Assembly (NCBI GenBank): GCA_024345305.1
Contig: BRON01000002.1
Location: forward strand, 2,790,001 to 2,854,000
From: Mrakia gelida
Lineage: Eukaryota > Basidiomycota > Tremellomycetes > Cystofilobasidiales > Mrakiaceae
Direction of reading: 5' to 3'
Length of the DNA: 64,000 nucleotides
Shown: in pieces, positions 48,270-62,903 of the stretch
Position numbering within the stretch: the first letter of the stretch is position 1
Layout: each line of letters begins with the position of its first letter
The notes under the pieces: model-generated
What the model was told of the DNA's origin: nothing
The model's input: the letters and a program-made list of their open reading frames with translations, nothing else
Database searches by the model: none
Program-made: the position numbers and the translations under genes

Positions 48270-51200
48270 ATGTTTTCCGCCATCTCTTCGTATATTTTCG
48301 CGGTGGAGGAGGACGTGACCGATCCTTCGGCGCCTCAATCGAGCTCGACTTCGTCTTCCCTTCCCATGCCTTCCTCCTCCCCATCCACGACAACCACCGA
48401 ATCAGAACCTGCACCTGCGCCCGTGATGGTGAAGAGCAAGCGACTACGAGTTACTATTGGAGGGAACCGAGTGGATGTGGAGATTGCGAACGTGAACGAT
48501 GCCGCTCGTCCAACAGAGATCGATACGTGAGTTCTGTCGAGCTCGCGACCTTCCCTCCCTCCCTTCCCCTCCCTTGAAGAAGCTGACGCTCGCTCCCCCC
48601 TTCTTCGCTTTTGGCTCGTTTTTGGTTCTCGCAGCGACAAGTTCGTTGGAAGGGTCCTCGTCAGGATCAGGGACTTCGATGGGTGAGTCTTCGTTCGACT
48701 CTTCTGGAGCGAGGACGTGGAGGCAGGGAGGGAGGGAGGAGGAGGGAGGGAACAAGCGAGCTTCCACGGAGCTGATCTGTCCCTCTTCTCTTCTCCCTCT
48801 CTCGCTCTCTCGTTCTTGAAGAATCACCTCCGATGGTGCTCCTCCCAACCAGGGTACCGACTACTTCACTGGACGATCAAGACGATTCGCTATCCAGATC
48901 GAGGGAAGGTTCAAGGAGAGGGAGGGAGTAGCTCCCTACGATGCGGACGAGGTTCGTTCTCTCTCCCATTCGATCCTTCCCCTAAGACCTGAGCTCATTG
49001 TCTCGTTCGTTCTTGGGCTTACTGCTACATAGATTCAATTCGGAAGGTAAGCTTCGGTCACTGGAAGGGTGTAGAAGAAGGAAGAGAGAGAGAGAGCTGA
49101 CTGCCGGTTTCTTTGGGGAATGTTCGATCTCAGTGACTTTGACCATCTCGTCGACTTCCCGAGGACTGCTTTCAACGCTGGTTAGTTCCTCGAACCTCTC
49201 TTTGAGCTCACTGGATACTTACTGACCTCTCCGTCGATCTTCTCGATCGCAGGGATGAAGGTCGCGACTTGGTGAGCTTCTCCCTCCGACTCGCGCTCGT
49301 CTACCATTCGCTAATCGTTCCTTCACTCCCTCGCTCCCAGGGTCGACCCTGCTACCTTCTACGAGGAGACTCCTCCTTCTGGACGACCCTACATCATGTT
49401 CGTCTTCTTTCAAGCTCGATCTCGCCCTCGAAACTCCAGCTGACGTCTCTTCGCCTCCCTCGTTTCCCAGGTCTCCTTACGCGTCAGTTTTATCGCTCCT
49501 CCTCCCTCCAAAACACCCAACTAACTTCTCGCACTTGCTGTTCCTCCTCTCCAGTGCCTGCATGAACACCCTCGCCGCCTGGCCTGCTCCAGCTCGAGCA
49601 AAGGACGCGGTTGTCATCCGTGCGCATTTCTCGAGTCCCTCTTCAAGCTTCGGCTTTTCCTCTGCAGGCTGATGATCCTCTTCTCCTCGTGCTCACACCC
49701 TTTTCGCCAGTGCGACGTACCTCAACCAAAGACGCTGAAGCAAGAAACCGAAAGGAGCCGGAGGTTCCAGAGGGATCGGGCGACGTCGTTCCTGCTGAGA
49801 AGCTCGCTGGAGGAAAGCATCATAGCTCGAGACATCTCATTCGCTACTGGAGGTGAGTCGCTCGCTTAGCGTTCCTTCTTTTCGCTTCCTGGATCGAAGG
49901 CTCGACTAACTGATTGGTGCTCGTCTGTTTCGGTCAGGTTCCTCGGGTTCAAAGTCCGTTTCTCGTCGACCTCTCATCTCGACGCTTCTCGTCCCGAAAT
50001 CGAACTGACTCCTCCCCTCTTGTTCCCTTCTCGCCTCGTTCAGACCGATCCTCAACTCCAAGCCTTCCTCACGAACGAAGCACCTCACATCCTCCTCGAA
50101 ACCGCTGCCACTCGTCCAGGAATCGTCCACTCAGCTTCTCTCGGAGTGATCCCTCGAACCAGCTCTCCCGACTCACTCAGCCAATCCCTCGGAACCTCCA
50201 CACCCACCTCTCCCACCGGACCTACCCTCGCCACCGGATCTCCCGCTTCCTCTCGACCCAGCACTCCCAAGCCCGAGAAGAAGGCCTCTCCCGAGAAGAA
50301 GGCGTCGGGATCGTCGTTCGGGTTTGGTTCGATGCTCAACGCTCTTGGAGGAGGACCTGCCGCTGTGGTTCCCATCAGGCCCGAGGACGTGACGACGGCG
50401 GATCATCTGAGAGCTCCTGAGCCTTCGTCGAAGGAGGAGGTTAGCACGAAGCTCGACGAGCAGTTGGGAGCTTGGAGGTTCGCGGATCCTGGACTCGATC
50501 CCGTTGAGGTGAGTTCGATCTTCTTCGCTTCCTTCCTCGAGCTTCCTCGAGTTCAGCTCCTGACCTCTCGATTGATCCTTGCTCGTACTCGCTCGTATAT
50601 AGGACAACTCCTTCGTCTTCATCGAGAAGTCGGTCCCTACTCCTCAGCGAAGGAAGTACTTCGTCAACCCGAAGAACCGAAAGGACTTCAAGTTCCATCC
50701 CGACGTGTGAGTATTTCTGGACCTCTTTACCCTCCTTTGAACCAAACTGACCTAGCCCTCTCTATTCTCTTTCCATCCTCACAGCGTCTACGCAACCTGT
50801 TCGTCCTCGCCTCGCTCCCCTCTCTTTCTTCGTTCGACCCCGTCTTGACGCGACTGACTCTCCTCGTCCCCCCCCCCCCCCCTTCCCTCAGCCTTCTTCA
50901 CCACCTTCGCCAACCTCAACACCTTCGACCTCTCCATCGGACCCGTCAACATGAGCTTGGTTCCCTACGTACGTCTCCTTGCCTCCCCACCCTCAAAACT
51001 CGACGTGATTCAACTCGAATCAAAAGCTGACCTTCCTCTTTCTTCCCGCTCTCGTTTCACCTTCCCCCAGTTCCACGACATGCCCATCCGATACTCTCTT
51101 CGATCCACCAGAATGGAGGAGTTCGAAGGAAAGATGGAGGAGTGAGTCGCTCGTTCTCTCTCGATTTCTCTCGTTCCTCGTCGCGTCTTGTCGTTCTGAC

Positions 51201-51277
51201 TCCTCGCTTCGCTTCGTTTCATTCGCAGGGAAATCTTCGCGACCATCGCCTTCCAGCTCGTTGATGTCGAGGAGTAA
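48270..51277 (+). CDS. DUF1769-type fungal protein, 17 exons
   Basis: Matches by eye the fungal DUF1769 family, of unknown function: IQFGSDFDHLVDFPRTAFNA, MKVATWVDPATFYEE and RPYIMSPYAACMNTLAAWP. A variable Ser/Pro-rich middle (residues about 270-340) separates this from a second conserved part: NSFVFIEKSVPTPQRRKYFV, FFTTFANLNTFDLSIGPVNM and PIRYSLRSTRMEEFEGKMEE. Exons: 48270-48526, 48635-48682, 48822-48951, 49033-49046, 49134-49180, 49253-49271, 49341-49397, 49471-49482 (12 nt), 49555-49619, 49711-49852, 49938-49953, 50044-50508, 50603-50706, 50785-50798, 50892-50968, 51071-51141 and 51229-51277; 528 aa. Five exons are 19 nt or shorter and all phases close. The intron before 50892 has a 15-C polypyrimidine tract. 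Confidence 0.86.
50868..50882 (+). repeat. Poly-C run forming an intron polypyrimidine tract
   Basis: Fifteen C in a row just upstream of TTCCCTCAG in the 50799-50891 intron. Confidence 0.9.
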
Positions 51278-52168
51278 CCACCTCTTCATCTTCTCTTCTC
51301 TTTCTTTCCGAAGCACGAACGACGTAATCACCCAATCTATCTAGAGAAGCGAAGTCGAGTCGAGTCGATCTCGCTCGTTTCCCATCTCTCCATCTCCATC
51401 TTCTTCTCTCTCCCATCCCAGCTCAGCTCAAATCAGCTCGGTTCCTTACTTACTCTAATACCTACTCAACTTAACCTACCTAGTCTCGAACCCCCGCATG
51501 CATGTCCCCTCCATAATCCTTAAACTCAATCCCCCTGCTCACTCTCGCAAGACGCGTCGCCCCCTTCCCGCTCTCCTTCTCTCTCCTGCTTGCTCAACTT
51601 CGTTCGTTCGTTCCCAGGCAGTTCCATGAAAGAAAACCAATAACACCAAATGCGAGTGAGTGAGACGAAGGAAGGAAAAATGCAAGACGAAGACTAGTAC
51701 AATGGATAAGCAAAGCCTGGGTGGGGGTGAAAAACGAACGGGTGACGTGAAGTGGAACGAAACAAAGTGGACAAGTGCGAAGCGAAACGAGTGAGGGAGA
51801 GTAGCAAAGTGGGATGGCGAGAAGGGAGGTTCGGATGGGGGAAGGGGGAGAGGAGGAGAAAAATGCTAGACTGGAAAACGAAGAGGGAGGGAAGGAACGA
51901 AACGAAAAACGAGCGACGGAAGCGAAAAACGAGCGAGTGAGGTGTGAAGATGGTACGATGGATGTGGAGTACGATGGAGATGGATGGGGGGGCCTAGGAT
52001 GCGATGGAGAATGAGAAAGAGAGTGAACAAAGGAAAGGTAAGGAGTCCGAGAAAAGCTAAACAAACGAAAACGAAAACAAACGAAGGAACGAAACGAAAC
52101 GAAACAGAACAGGACGAAAACAAATGCAAGAGAGAAACCGATAACCGAAACTGATGCTGCTTCTACGT
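51278..52168. other. Intergenic, convergent 3' flanks
   Basis: 890 bp between convergent genes. One side is CT-rich, the other rich in GAAACGAAA-type repeats; no conserved frame. Confidence 0.55.
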
Positions 52169-55100
52169 CTACTGAGAGCAAGCCCTAACGTACGAAGTCG
52201 CTCCCGCCGTGGCAGGTCTCGCACCCGCTCCTCCTCCGAACCTCCCGTTCCCCTCCTCCTCTCCCTCCCCAATCAACCCCATCACCCCCGCACTAGTCGA
52301 AGGCCTCGACCCACTTATCTGATCCACGCTGGGTCCCATGAGATCCGAGACCGAAAGCGCAAGGGACTTCCTCCTCGTGAAGTTGACGGAGTCGAGGGAC
52401 GACGACGTGTTGTTGCTCGTGGAGGATTGACCTGAGCCTTCCGAGGTGAGAGGGAGGGAAGCGAGTTGAGGTTGAGGTTGAGGGTGGTGGTAGTGGGTGG
52501 TGGGAAGAGGAGCGTAGGAGGTGGTGACGTTGGGACCGGAGTAGATCCTCGACCTCTTGTCCTGTTCGAAGGGCGACGCGAGGGAGAGGTGGACTTCGAG
52601 GTTTGTTGGCGAAGGGGATCGGTGCGAGTCCGAGCGAAGATGGGTGGGAGGTCCTCCTCCTCCTCCTCCAGGTCCCAAGAGGAGGGATCCTGAAGCCGGT
52701 TCCGCGGGAAGCTCGTCGTGGTGAGGAGGAGGGAGCTCGGGAGCGCAGGTGAGAGGCGAGAGAGCTCCGACGTGGAGGGGAGGCGATTCGAGAGGGAGAG
52801 GTCTAGCGAAGATGTCGGCTCCTCCTCGACCTGCGTGTCGCTGGTGGATCTCGTGCGAAGGAGCGTGGTACGAGAAGGGCGAAGAGTCGGGGATGGCGCT
52901 GTGCTTGGTGGGGAGGGAGACGCAGTGGACGGGAGTGGACGAGAAGGCTCGAACGTGAGCGGGAGGAGGAGGAGCGTGGTGTTGCTGCTGGTTCTGCTGG
53001 TGTTGCTCGTGGTGGTGCTGCTGCTGCTGGTTATGATGAAGATGATGCTGGCCGTCGAGTTGAGGAGCGAACGTGTCCGAGTGGTAGGAAGGGAGTCCTG
53101 GATGCTGAGGATGAGTGTGGTACTGGTGAGGGGACGATCGATGGTGATGCTGATCTCCGAAAGAGTAGGACGACGAAGATTGATGATGATCCGAGTAGGA
53201 GTGGGCGTAAGGGAGAGACTGTCTTCTCTGGATCGACTTTGGCGGGTCCTGCCTTCCTCCCGAGTAGACCGACGACGAGTCTCCTCCCCAACCTCCCGAC
53301 GACGACCTCGACTCGGGCGACGAATCGATCTGACCTCCTTCTCCTCCTCCTTGCTGGCTGAGACTAGCGAGTCTGTGCTTCCTCGGGCTGAGCTGAGGGA
53401 GTCCCCAGAGCATCGAAGGAGGAGAGGGAGGTCGAGAGACGACGCCGTTTCCGTTTCCGTTTCCGTTCAATGACGCGCCGAGAGGTCCTTCTCCAGCGTG
53501 AACGAGTCCCCCGTTCTCGTGGATCTGATCCTGTCGAGAGTGGTATCCCGAGATGGCGACCTCTCGACCGTACTCCTGTCTCCTCGACGCGTCGTCCTCG
53601 TCGTGAGGGTGAAGTCCCGAGGGTCCGGTGATCGAGTGAGATCGGTAGGTCGTCTGGTGCTCGACCGTTCCCGAGACGACGCTGTGGCTGAGGTGGGAGG
53701 GGAGGTTGGACGAGTGGTTGAAGGAGGGATGCTGGTGGAGTTGGTAGGACGACGTCGAAGCTCCTCCCCAAGGAAGAGGGTAGGAGAGGTCGAGACTCGC
53801 TCCTCGCGACGAAGGTCGAGATCCAGGTCGAGAGTCCGCGTCGAGGAGCGGGCTGAGTCCGAACGCTGGAGCGAAAGCCGACGAGGAAGCGTGGGTGCTG
53901 GCGGAGGAGGAGGGGAAGTGACCGCTGTTGGTGGAGGAGGACACGAAGTGCGACGACGCCGAGAGCGAGGAGGAGGATCCAAACTGGGAGACTTCCGAGT
54001 TGGGATGAAGGCTTCGAGGAGAGAAGTTGGAGTTGGAGCGGTGGAAGGTAAGAGGAGGAGGGATGTGATGGTTTCCGTGGTTAGAGGAGGAGGAGGTGGT
54101 GGTCGAAGTGAGAGGAAGGTGAGGAGGAGGAGCAGCCCACGAGCTTCCGAAGACGACGTTGCTGTCGGATCCTCGACGATGGTACACCTGAGCGCGTTCC
54201 TCGTCGTCGTCCTCCTCGCTCTCGAGATCCGATCGATGATGTCGACCCTCCTCAGGCCAGGCCGAAACGGACGACGAGGTTTCCCTGAACTCCCTCTTGA
54301 CGAGACCCAAACCGTCAGGAGGGTTGTCGTCCTCGCCGTTCCAAGTCATCCTCAACCCAGCACTCCAAGCCTGACCTCCTCCTCCTCCCTGCTGCTGCCT
54401 CACGCCGTCCGATCCTCCTCGCGGCTCGAGCTGAGGGATCCCGTATCGACCTCCAGCGGAGAGGAGACGACCGTTTCCAGGCGACGAGAGGTGAGCGACG
54501 TCGATTTCCGGGCTCATCATCTCGCACTCTCCGATGGGAGCGAGCTTGTTCGAGACTCGTCGAGTGTTGGGAGCGGGAGGAGACGAGGTGTAGACGATTT
54601 GACCCTTCTTGGAGAGTAGATGATCTCGTCCTGCTTGCTGGGAGAGGGTATCGTGGACGGGGAGGAGAGCCTTGATGGTTTCCTCGTTTCGACCGAGCGA
54701 CTCTGAGTGGACGGTAGCGCAGTGCTGACGGAGGTTGTCGATTCGAGAAAAGGACTTGGTGCAGTGACAGACGAAAGGTTTCTCGCCAGTATGCTTCCTG
54801 TAGTAGAGGAAGAAGAAGAGAAGGAAGAGGGAAAGAAGAAAGGGGGAGGGGAGGGGAGTCAGCCACCAATCTCGTGCGAGTGTATGCGCTTCCGTTTTTC
54901 CGCTTCGAAACCATCTCCTCCCTTCCCTCGACTATCTGAAACGCAAAAGAAGAGGAAGCTACTCACCTCACATGCCTAGCGAGATGTTCGGACCTCGTAA
55001 AAGTCATAGCACAAGCTCCGTAGCCGACGCACTGGAAGCTCTTCTGAAGTTTGGGAGTGGACGTCCTCCTCTTGGGGGTTGCTGCTGGAGGAGTTTGATC

Positions 55101-55526
55101 AGGAGCGACGAGTCGGTAAGTTCCGAGAGCAGGAGTCGAGGGAGGATGGAGTCGGTCGTGAAGGTGTTGCTCTGGCGTTTGAGGAGAGAGGAGGAGACCG
55201 TTGTTTTGTTGGTGGTAAGGAGGAGGAGGAGCTGCAGGTCGGTAGTAGGGATCCGAGTTGGACCTCTCGAGGGAAGGGCGATGGGAGGGTTGAGCGGGCT
55301 TGGAAGGAGTCGTGATGGGATACGAGGAGGAGGAGGAGTAGTCGAAGTGGTTGTGAGTGGGTGGAGTGAACGAGAGCGGGAGGACGTTCACTCGAACGCT
55401 GAAGTCGACGTGAAGAGGAGGGACTGAAGAAGGAGAGGGAGGGAACAAGAAGGAGGAGGAAGGAGAGAGGGGGAGGATGGGAGGAGGAGGCGAGGGCGAA
55501 GGTGGCGAGAAAGGGTCGAAGAACAT
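52169..55526 (-). CDS. C2H2 zinc-finger protein, Usv1/Rgm1-like
   Basis: Predicted transcription factor of 1062 aa with two adjacent C2H2 fingers near residues 170-225: [19 protein letters not shown], then [28 protein letters not shown]. The RSEHLxRHxRKHTGE...C-x-C...SRxDNLRQH pattern is that of the stress/carbon regulators Usv1/Nsf1, Rgm1 and fission-yeast Rsv proteins, which recognise CCCCT-like elements (family knowledge, not tested). Exon 1 54967-55526, exon 2 52169-54797; the intron falls between the fingers (AG|G of Arg). The rest is low-complexity: Ser/Pro/His-rich, with a His-Gln tract near DNA 52980-53060. Start chosen at the first ATG of the open frame. The ortholog cannot be fixed from two fingers alone. 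Confidence 0.84.
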
Positions 55527-56376
55527 GACGAGCGAGAGAGAGCGACGAGGCGGTGGAGAGGGGAGGTGGGAGAGAGAGAGAGAAGAAGGAAGAAAGACGA
55601 GTTAGTTTTATGAAGGGACGGTGAGGGACGGAGGGAAGATAAGGGCGGGCAGGGCAGCTGGAACTCACTCGTGGCGAGCAAGGGGAAGAATCCGTCCTCA
55701 CGTCGGGGAGAGAGGGGAGATGCGGACGACGAACGAAGAGTCTTGAGGAGGGGAGAGGGTGAGGGGAAGGGAGGATGTAGAGAAGAGAGAGAGAGATAGA
55801 AAGAGAGTGGTGGTTGGGAGTCAGAGACGAAAGGAGGATGGGAGGCGAGGGAAAGAGAGCTAGGGTGAAGGGGGACGACGCTGCTGGGGCTGAGAGTGAA
55901 TCTCACCTCGGCTCAGGCACGAATTTAATTCACTCCTCCAGGTACAACCTCTTGGGAAAGACTCCTATCCTGGTAGATTCCTGGGAACGAACGTTGGATT
56001 AGTAAAAGGACCAGGCGGAAAGGACTGAAGGAAAGAGAGGGAAGGAGGGAGTGAGCGAAGAGCAACGAAGCGAGAGGAGGAGGCGAGAGGGAGGAGGAGG
56101 GTCGAGCTCACCTTTCGCTCCCACAGCCGAGCGAGACAGAGTTTAGTGGCTTTCCTCGATCAAAGATGGCGATGGTACCAGAGCGGACACCACGGCTATC
56201 AGAATCTACAAACAAAGGGTTCCATACGAGAGAAAAGAAACTACTATACAGCCGAAACGAGGAATCAAACCGACTAAACAAGCAATCTAGAGCGGAGCCG
56301 ACGGAGTCGACGCCGCACTCTCCCTCCCTCCCAATCCTCGTTCACCCTCCAGCCCACTCAATCCCCGGGCGGGGAA
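55527..56376. other. Intergenic: zinc-finger gene promoter and PRP4 3' flank
   Basis: 850 bp, GA-rich on the plus strand; no gene supported. Confidence 0.5.
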
Positions 56377-59557
<3,181 letters not shown>

Positions 59558-60409
59558 GACCGAGTTTTGGGAGGGTTTACGAGGGAGGTGGGATGGGAGA
59601 GGGAGGACGACGGATGGGTTGAGTTGGGTTGGACGAGGGAAGGAGGGTAAAAAGGGTGTAAGACAACGATTGAGAGCAACAAAAAGGGGGTTTCGAACGC
59701 GCGAGCGAAGGGTTTACAAGATGGCTTGGCTCTCGAGGGACTGGGAGGGGTAGAAGGGAGCCTTGAGGGCGAGAAAGGAAGAGAAAGGGGGAGGGAGGGA
59801 AGGAGGGAGTGGTGGTTCGGTGAAGCTCGACAACTCCCTTCCAATTCGCCGTTTCGACGGCGATAAGTGTTGTTTTTTCTCAGGAAAGTTTCCTGGTACC
59901 TCGCATGTTCATCTAGAGTGATAGTGTTTTCTGCGAGAGAGAATCCTCGGTCAATTTGAACAGCAACAGAGCGATCTCGTCTTGTCGCCGTCGGTCGCGC
60001 TCCTCTCTCCTTTCCCGGATCTCAGCCCTCTCCGGAGCTCTCCAGGCACTTCAGACTGGGACTGGGCAAACGACGCGAATTTTTCCTTTAATCTCTAATA
60101 GTCGTTACGTAGAGAGCTCTAAGGGCACGATTTGGCTCAGTCGCCCGACGAAAGCGACGCGTCCTCGATCTCGACGCGCCCTTTGCCACCCTCCCCTCGC
60201 CGATTTATTCCGCCGCCAGCCTAGCCTTTCTGTTCATGAGAAGTTTCGTCCGTATGTTCTACGAAGTGATCACTCGGATCGAGCAGGCACGATCAGCTTC
60301 ATGCACGAGCTCAGCCTCTGCGAAAACTCGGAGCTCGCTCTTTCCTGCAGCGACTTCCTCCCCTCCAACCTCCACCGCAACTGTCTCCAGCCTACACCAA
60401 GAAGCCCAA
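59558..60409. promoter_or_regulatory. Divergent region PRP4 / methyltransferase copy 1
   Basis: 850 bp. The last 170 bp before 60410 share scattered short matches (for example atcagcttc) with the spacer before copy 2, consistent with leader sequence included in the duplication. Confidence 0.45.
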
Positions 60410-62594
60410 ATGTCTCAAGAAGATTCAGATCAGTCAGAAGGATCTGAAACGGAATACGCAGACGTGAGAAAATCCTTCCAGCAACGAGCTTTCTCCCGCT
60501 CGGTCAGCTCGAAAGCTCGAAGCTGACCGCCATCCTTCCCTCCGTCTATCTTTCTGCTCCCTCTGCTTTCTTCCAGTCTCTCGCCTCTCTCACCGAGAGC
60601 ATGGCTCAGCAGCTCTTCACGACGAGCTCTTCTGGTGAGTAAAATCCCAGTCTGTAGAAGCGTGAAAGCAGACGAGAACTGACCTTGCCTCCTCCCTCCC
60701 GGCTCGAACAGGTTCGAGATACTCAGCCTTGGACGATTCCTAGTTCGTCTTCTCTTCACAGCTTCTTTCAAGACGGCGAGCACTGATTTGAGCTCCTCTT
60801 GGCAGCCTTCAATCTTTCGACGAAGACGTAAAGACCGCAGAGAAGAAGAGCAGGCTGGCGACTTCTTTGCTCGCTGGAGGGGACGGACACCTCTGGTGGG
60901 AGCCTGAGGAGAAGAAGGGCTTCGTGCACGGCCTTATCGAGAGAACCTTGGAGCCGAAAATCTTAGACATCGGTCATTCGGATGGGAGGGAGGGAGGGAA
61001 AAGTCAGCGCTGACAGAGCTTACCTTTTGTTTGCTTACAGCTTGTGGCATCGCTGGTTCGTCTTCGTCCCTCCTCCACTTCTTGGTCAGAGCTGTGCTGA
61101 AAGGGCATCTTTGTGCAGGCGCTTTCATATCGGAGGTGGGTAAAACGTATCCCCACGCAAGCGTGTACGGACTGGACCTCGCACCCGTCGAAGGGTACGT
61201 TCGTTCGTTCGCGTCTCGCTCGCCTTTCATCTCGACTCACGCACTCCCACGCCTTTCTTGAACGTCGAGAACAGTCTTCTACCTTCTAACTGCAGCGCCG
61301 AAGTCTGGGACGTGACTCAGGGACTGCCTTTCGTTCGTATAAAGTCTTGTGCTCGTAAATCGAAGAAACGCGTCCTGACTCTATTCAAATCCTTCTTCCT
61401 CCCCTCTCATTATTGGTTTACCTCGTCATCAACAGCCCGATGTATAATGAGTACCTGCACTTACGATGAGCTTCGAGACGCGTCGTTTCAACTCAGTTTC
61501 CGCCTTGTTTTGAGACGCGTCTGACTCAATTCCCTCTTTGTTCTTCACAGCTTCACCGTCGTTCATCTCTCTCAAGCAGTCTACTGGCTGGCAAAGGAGT
61601 ACCGTCACATCATCACTGTCGAAGTTCGTCGTGTGCTCGAGTCTGGAGGAGTATACATCACTGAGGAATCAGGTTCGTCGCCTCGAGTTTAGAGCGTCGA
61701 ATTCTGGTCGCTGACGCTTCCTGCTCTCTTTTTCCTTATCCACTTCCATCTCGCGTCATAGACGCCAACTTCAGAAACGCCGAGAACGATCCCACGACCC
61801 TACCCTGGTATCCGTTCGAGCCCAAAGATCAAGTCCGACTGGAACAGATCGTTCTCGCGTCGTGCGTTCTTCCACGCTTTCCTCTTCTCCTCCCTTCTGC
61901 TTCGTGACGAAGCACTCATCTCCGATCCCGTTCACCAAGCTCCTCCACTAACACATCTCCGTTACTTACGTTCCCCTTGTTCTTCGCGCACGAACCAGTC
62001 TTCGCTCCATGCTCGAGGAATGCATCGAAGACCCTTACGCCTCTCCTTCGTCGGAACCACCTCAGCTCGCCTTCTCAGAAGTCTACGGGATAGACTGGGA
62101 CATCCACATCGGCTGGAAGGAGGAGAACGAAGACAAGTGTGAGTCCCACTTGACTTCACTCGCGTCGCGTCGCTTTCCATTTTCGGCTCTCGTCTCCCCG
62201 CCACCTCCCCTCTCCCACCTCCGCCTCGAGTACCAATCCAGGCCCACTCAAGCTACCTTTCCACTTCCTTTGTTCCGCACAGCTCCCTCTCCAAGCTTGG
62301 GAAACCACCCCGTCTGCCAGGTCGCCAAAGAGATCTTCTCAGCGTTCAACGCGAGCATGAAGGTTCCTGAACGAATCGATGGCGTTCCTTCGATGGAGGA
62401 GAAGTATAGGAAGGCTAGGAAGGACGCTATGTAAGTGTTAGCCTTCCTTGCCGTCTCTCGGTCGAAGGAAACGTGAGCTTCGAAGAGACGAGTGACTCGA
62501 ACTGACTCGCTTCCCGTCGTCTAATTCGAACAGCGAGCAAACACCTTCGAACCTCTACTTCATTTACAAGACGTACTTGGCTATTCGAGCGTGA
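60410..62594 (+). CDS. SAM-dependent methyltransferase, tandem copy 1 (one damaged splice donor)
   Basis: Class I methyltransferase fold; substrate unknown. Motif I is LEPKILDIACGIAGAFISEV, motif II VYGLDLAP; then CSAEVWDVTQGLPFPD, TVVHLSQAVYWLAKEY and VLESGGVYITEE. Exons: 60410-60463, 60577-60634, 60712-60742, 60806-60972, 61041-61055 (15 nt), 61119-61194, 61275-61332, 61436-61446 (11 nt), 61551-61672, 61762-61861, 61999-62138, 62283-62430 and 62534-62594; 346 aa if fully spliced. The donor after 61446 reads ATGAGT where copy 2 has GTGAGT. Unless this AT-AG intron is removed, translation stops at TAA (61445-61447), losing the C-terminal half. The GT at 61442 gives the wrong phase for the normal acceptor. 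Everything downstream remains intact and in frame. Confidence 0.75.
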
Positions 62595-62903
62595 TGGGAA
62601 GAGCTTCTGAGCTGACTTTACGAGACTGAAAGATGAGCGAGCGACGCGTCGCACTTCACCTGTCCACCTTCCCTTGCCGTCTCCACGTTCGTTCCCTCTC
62701 TCGACCCCTCAACCTCCTTCTCTTAACGAGAGCTTAATCCAGGGTCTCTACGAGATCGACGAAACCGAGCTCAGATTCTCGCAAGGAAGTACAATCAGCT
62801 TCCTGGGACGGCTCGGCATGAGTTTGAGCTTCGATTTCTCCTTACATCAGACGGCTTCCTCTCTCCCTCGACACCCACCCCATCTAATCGCCCATTCCAA
62901 GCC
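62595..62903. other. Spacer between tandem methyltransferases
   Basis: 309 bp; probably copy 1 terminator plus copy 2 promoter and leader, with short matches to the leader of copy 1. No gene. Confidence 0.45.

Noticed and set aside
53498..54619. 373-aa plus-strand frame rich in Arg/Ser/Val
   Set aside because: Antisense shadow of the Usv1-like zinc-finger gene.
59956..60447. Plus-strand open frame overlapping methyltransferase copy 1 start
   Set aside because: Different frame from the conserved N-terminus shared by both copies; no similarity to anything recognised.
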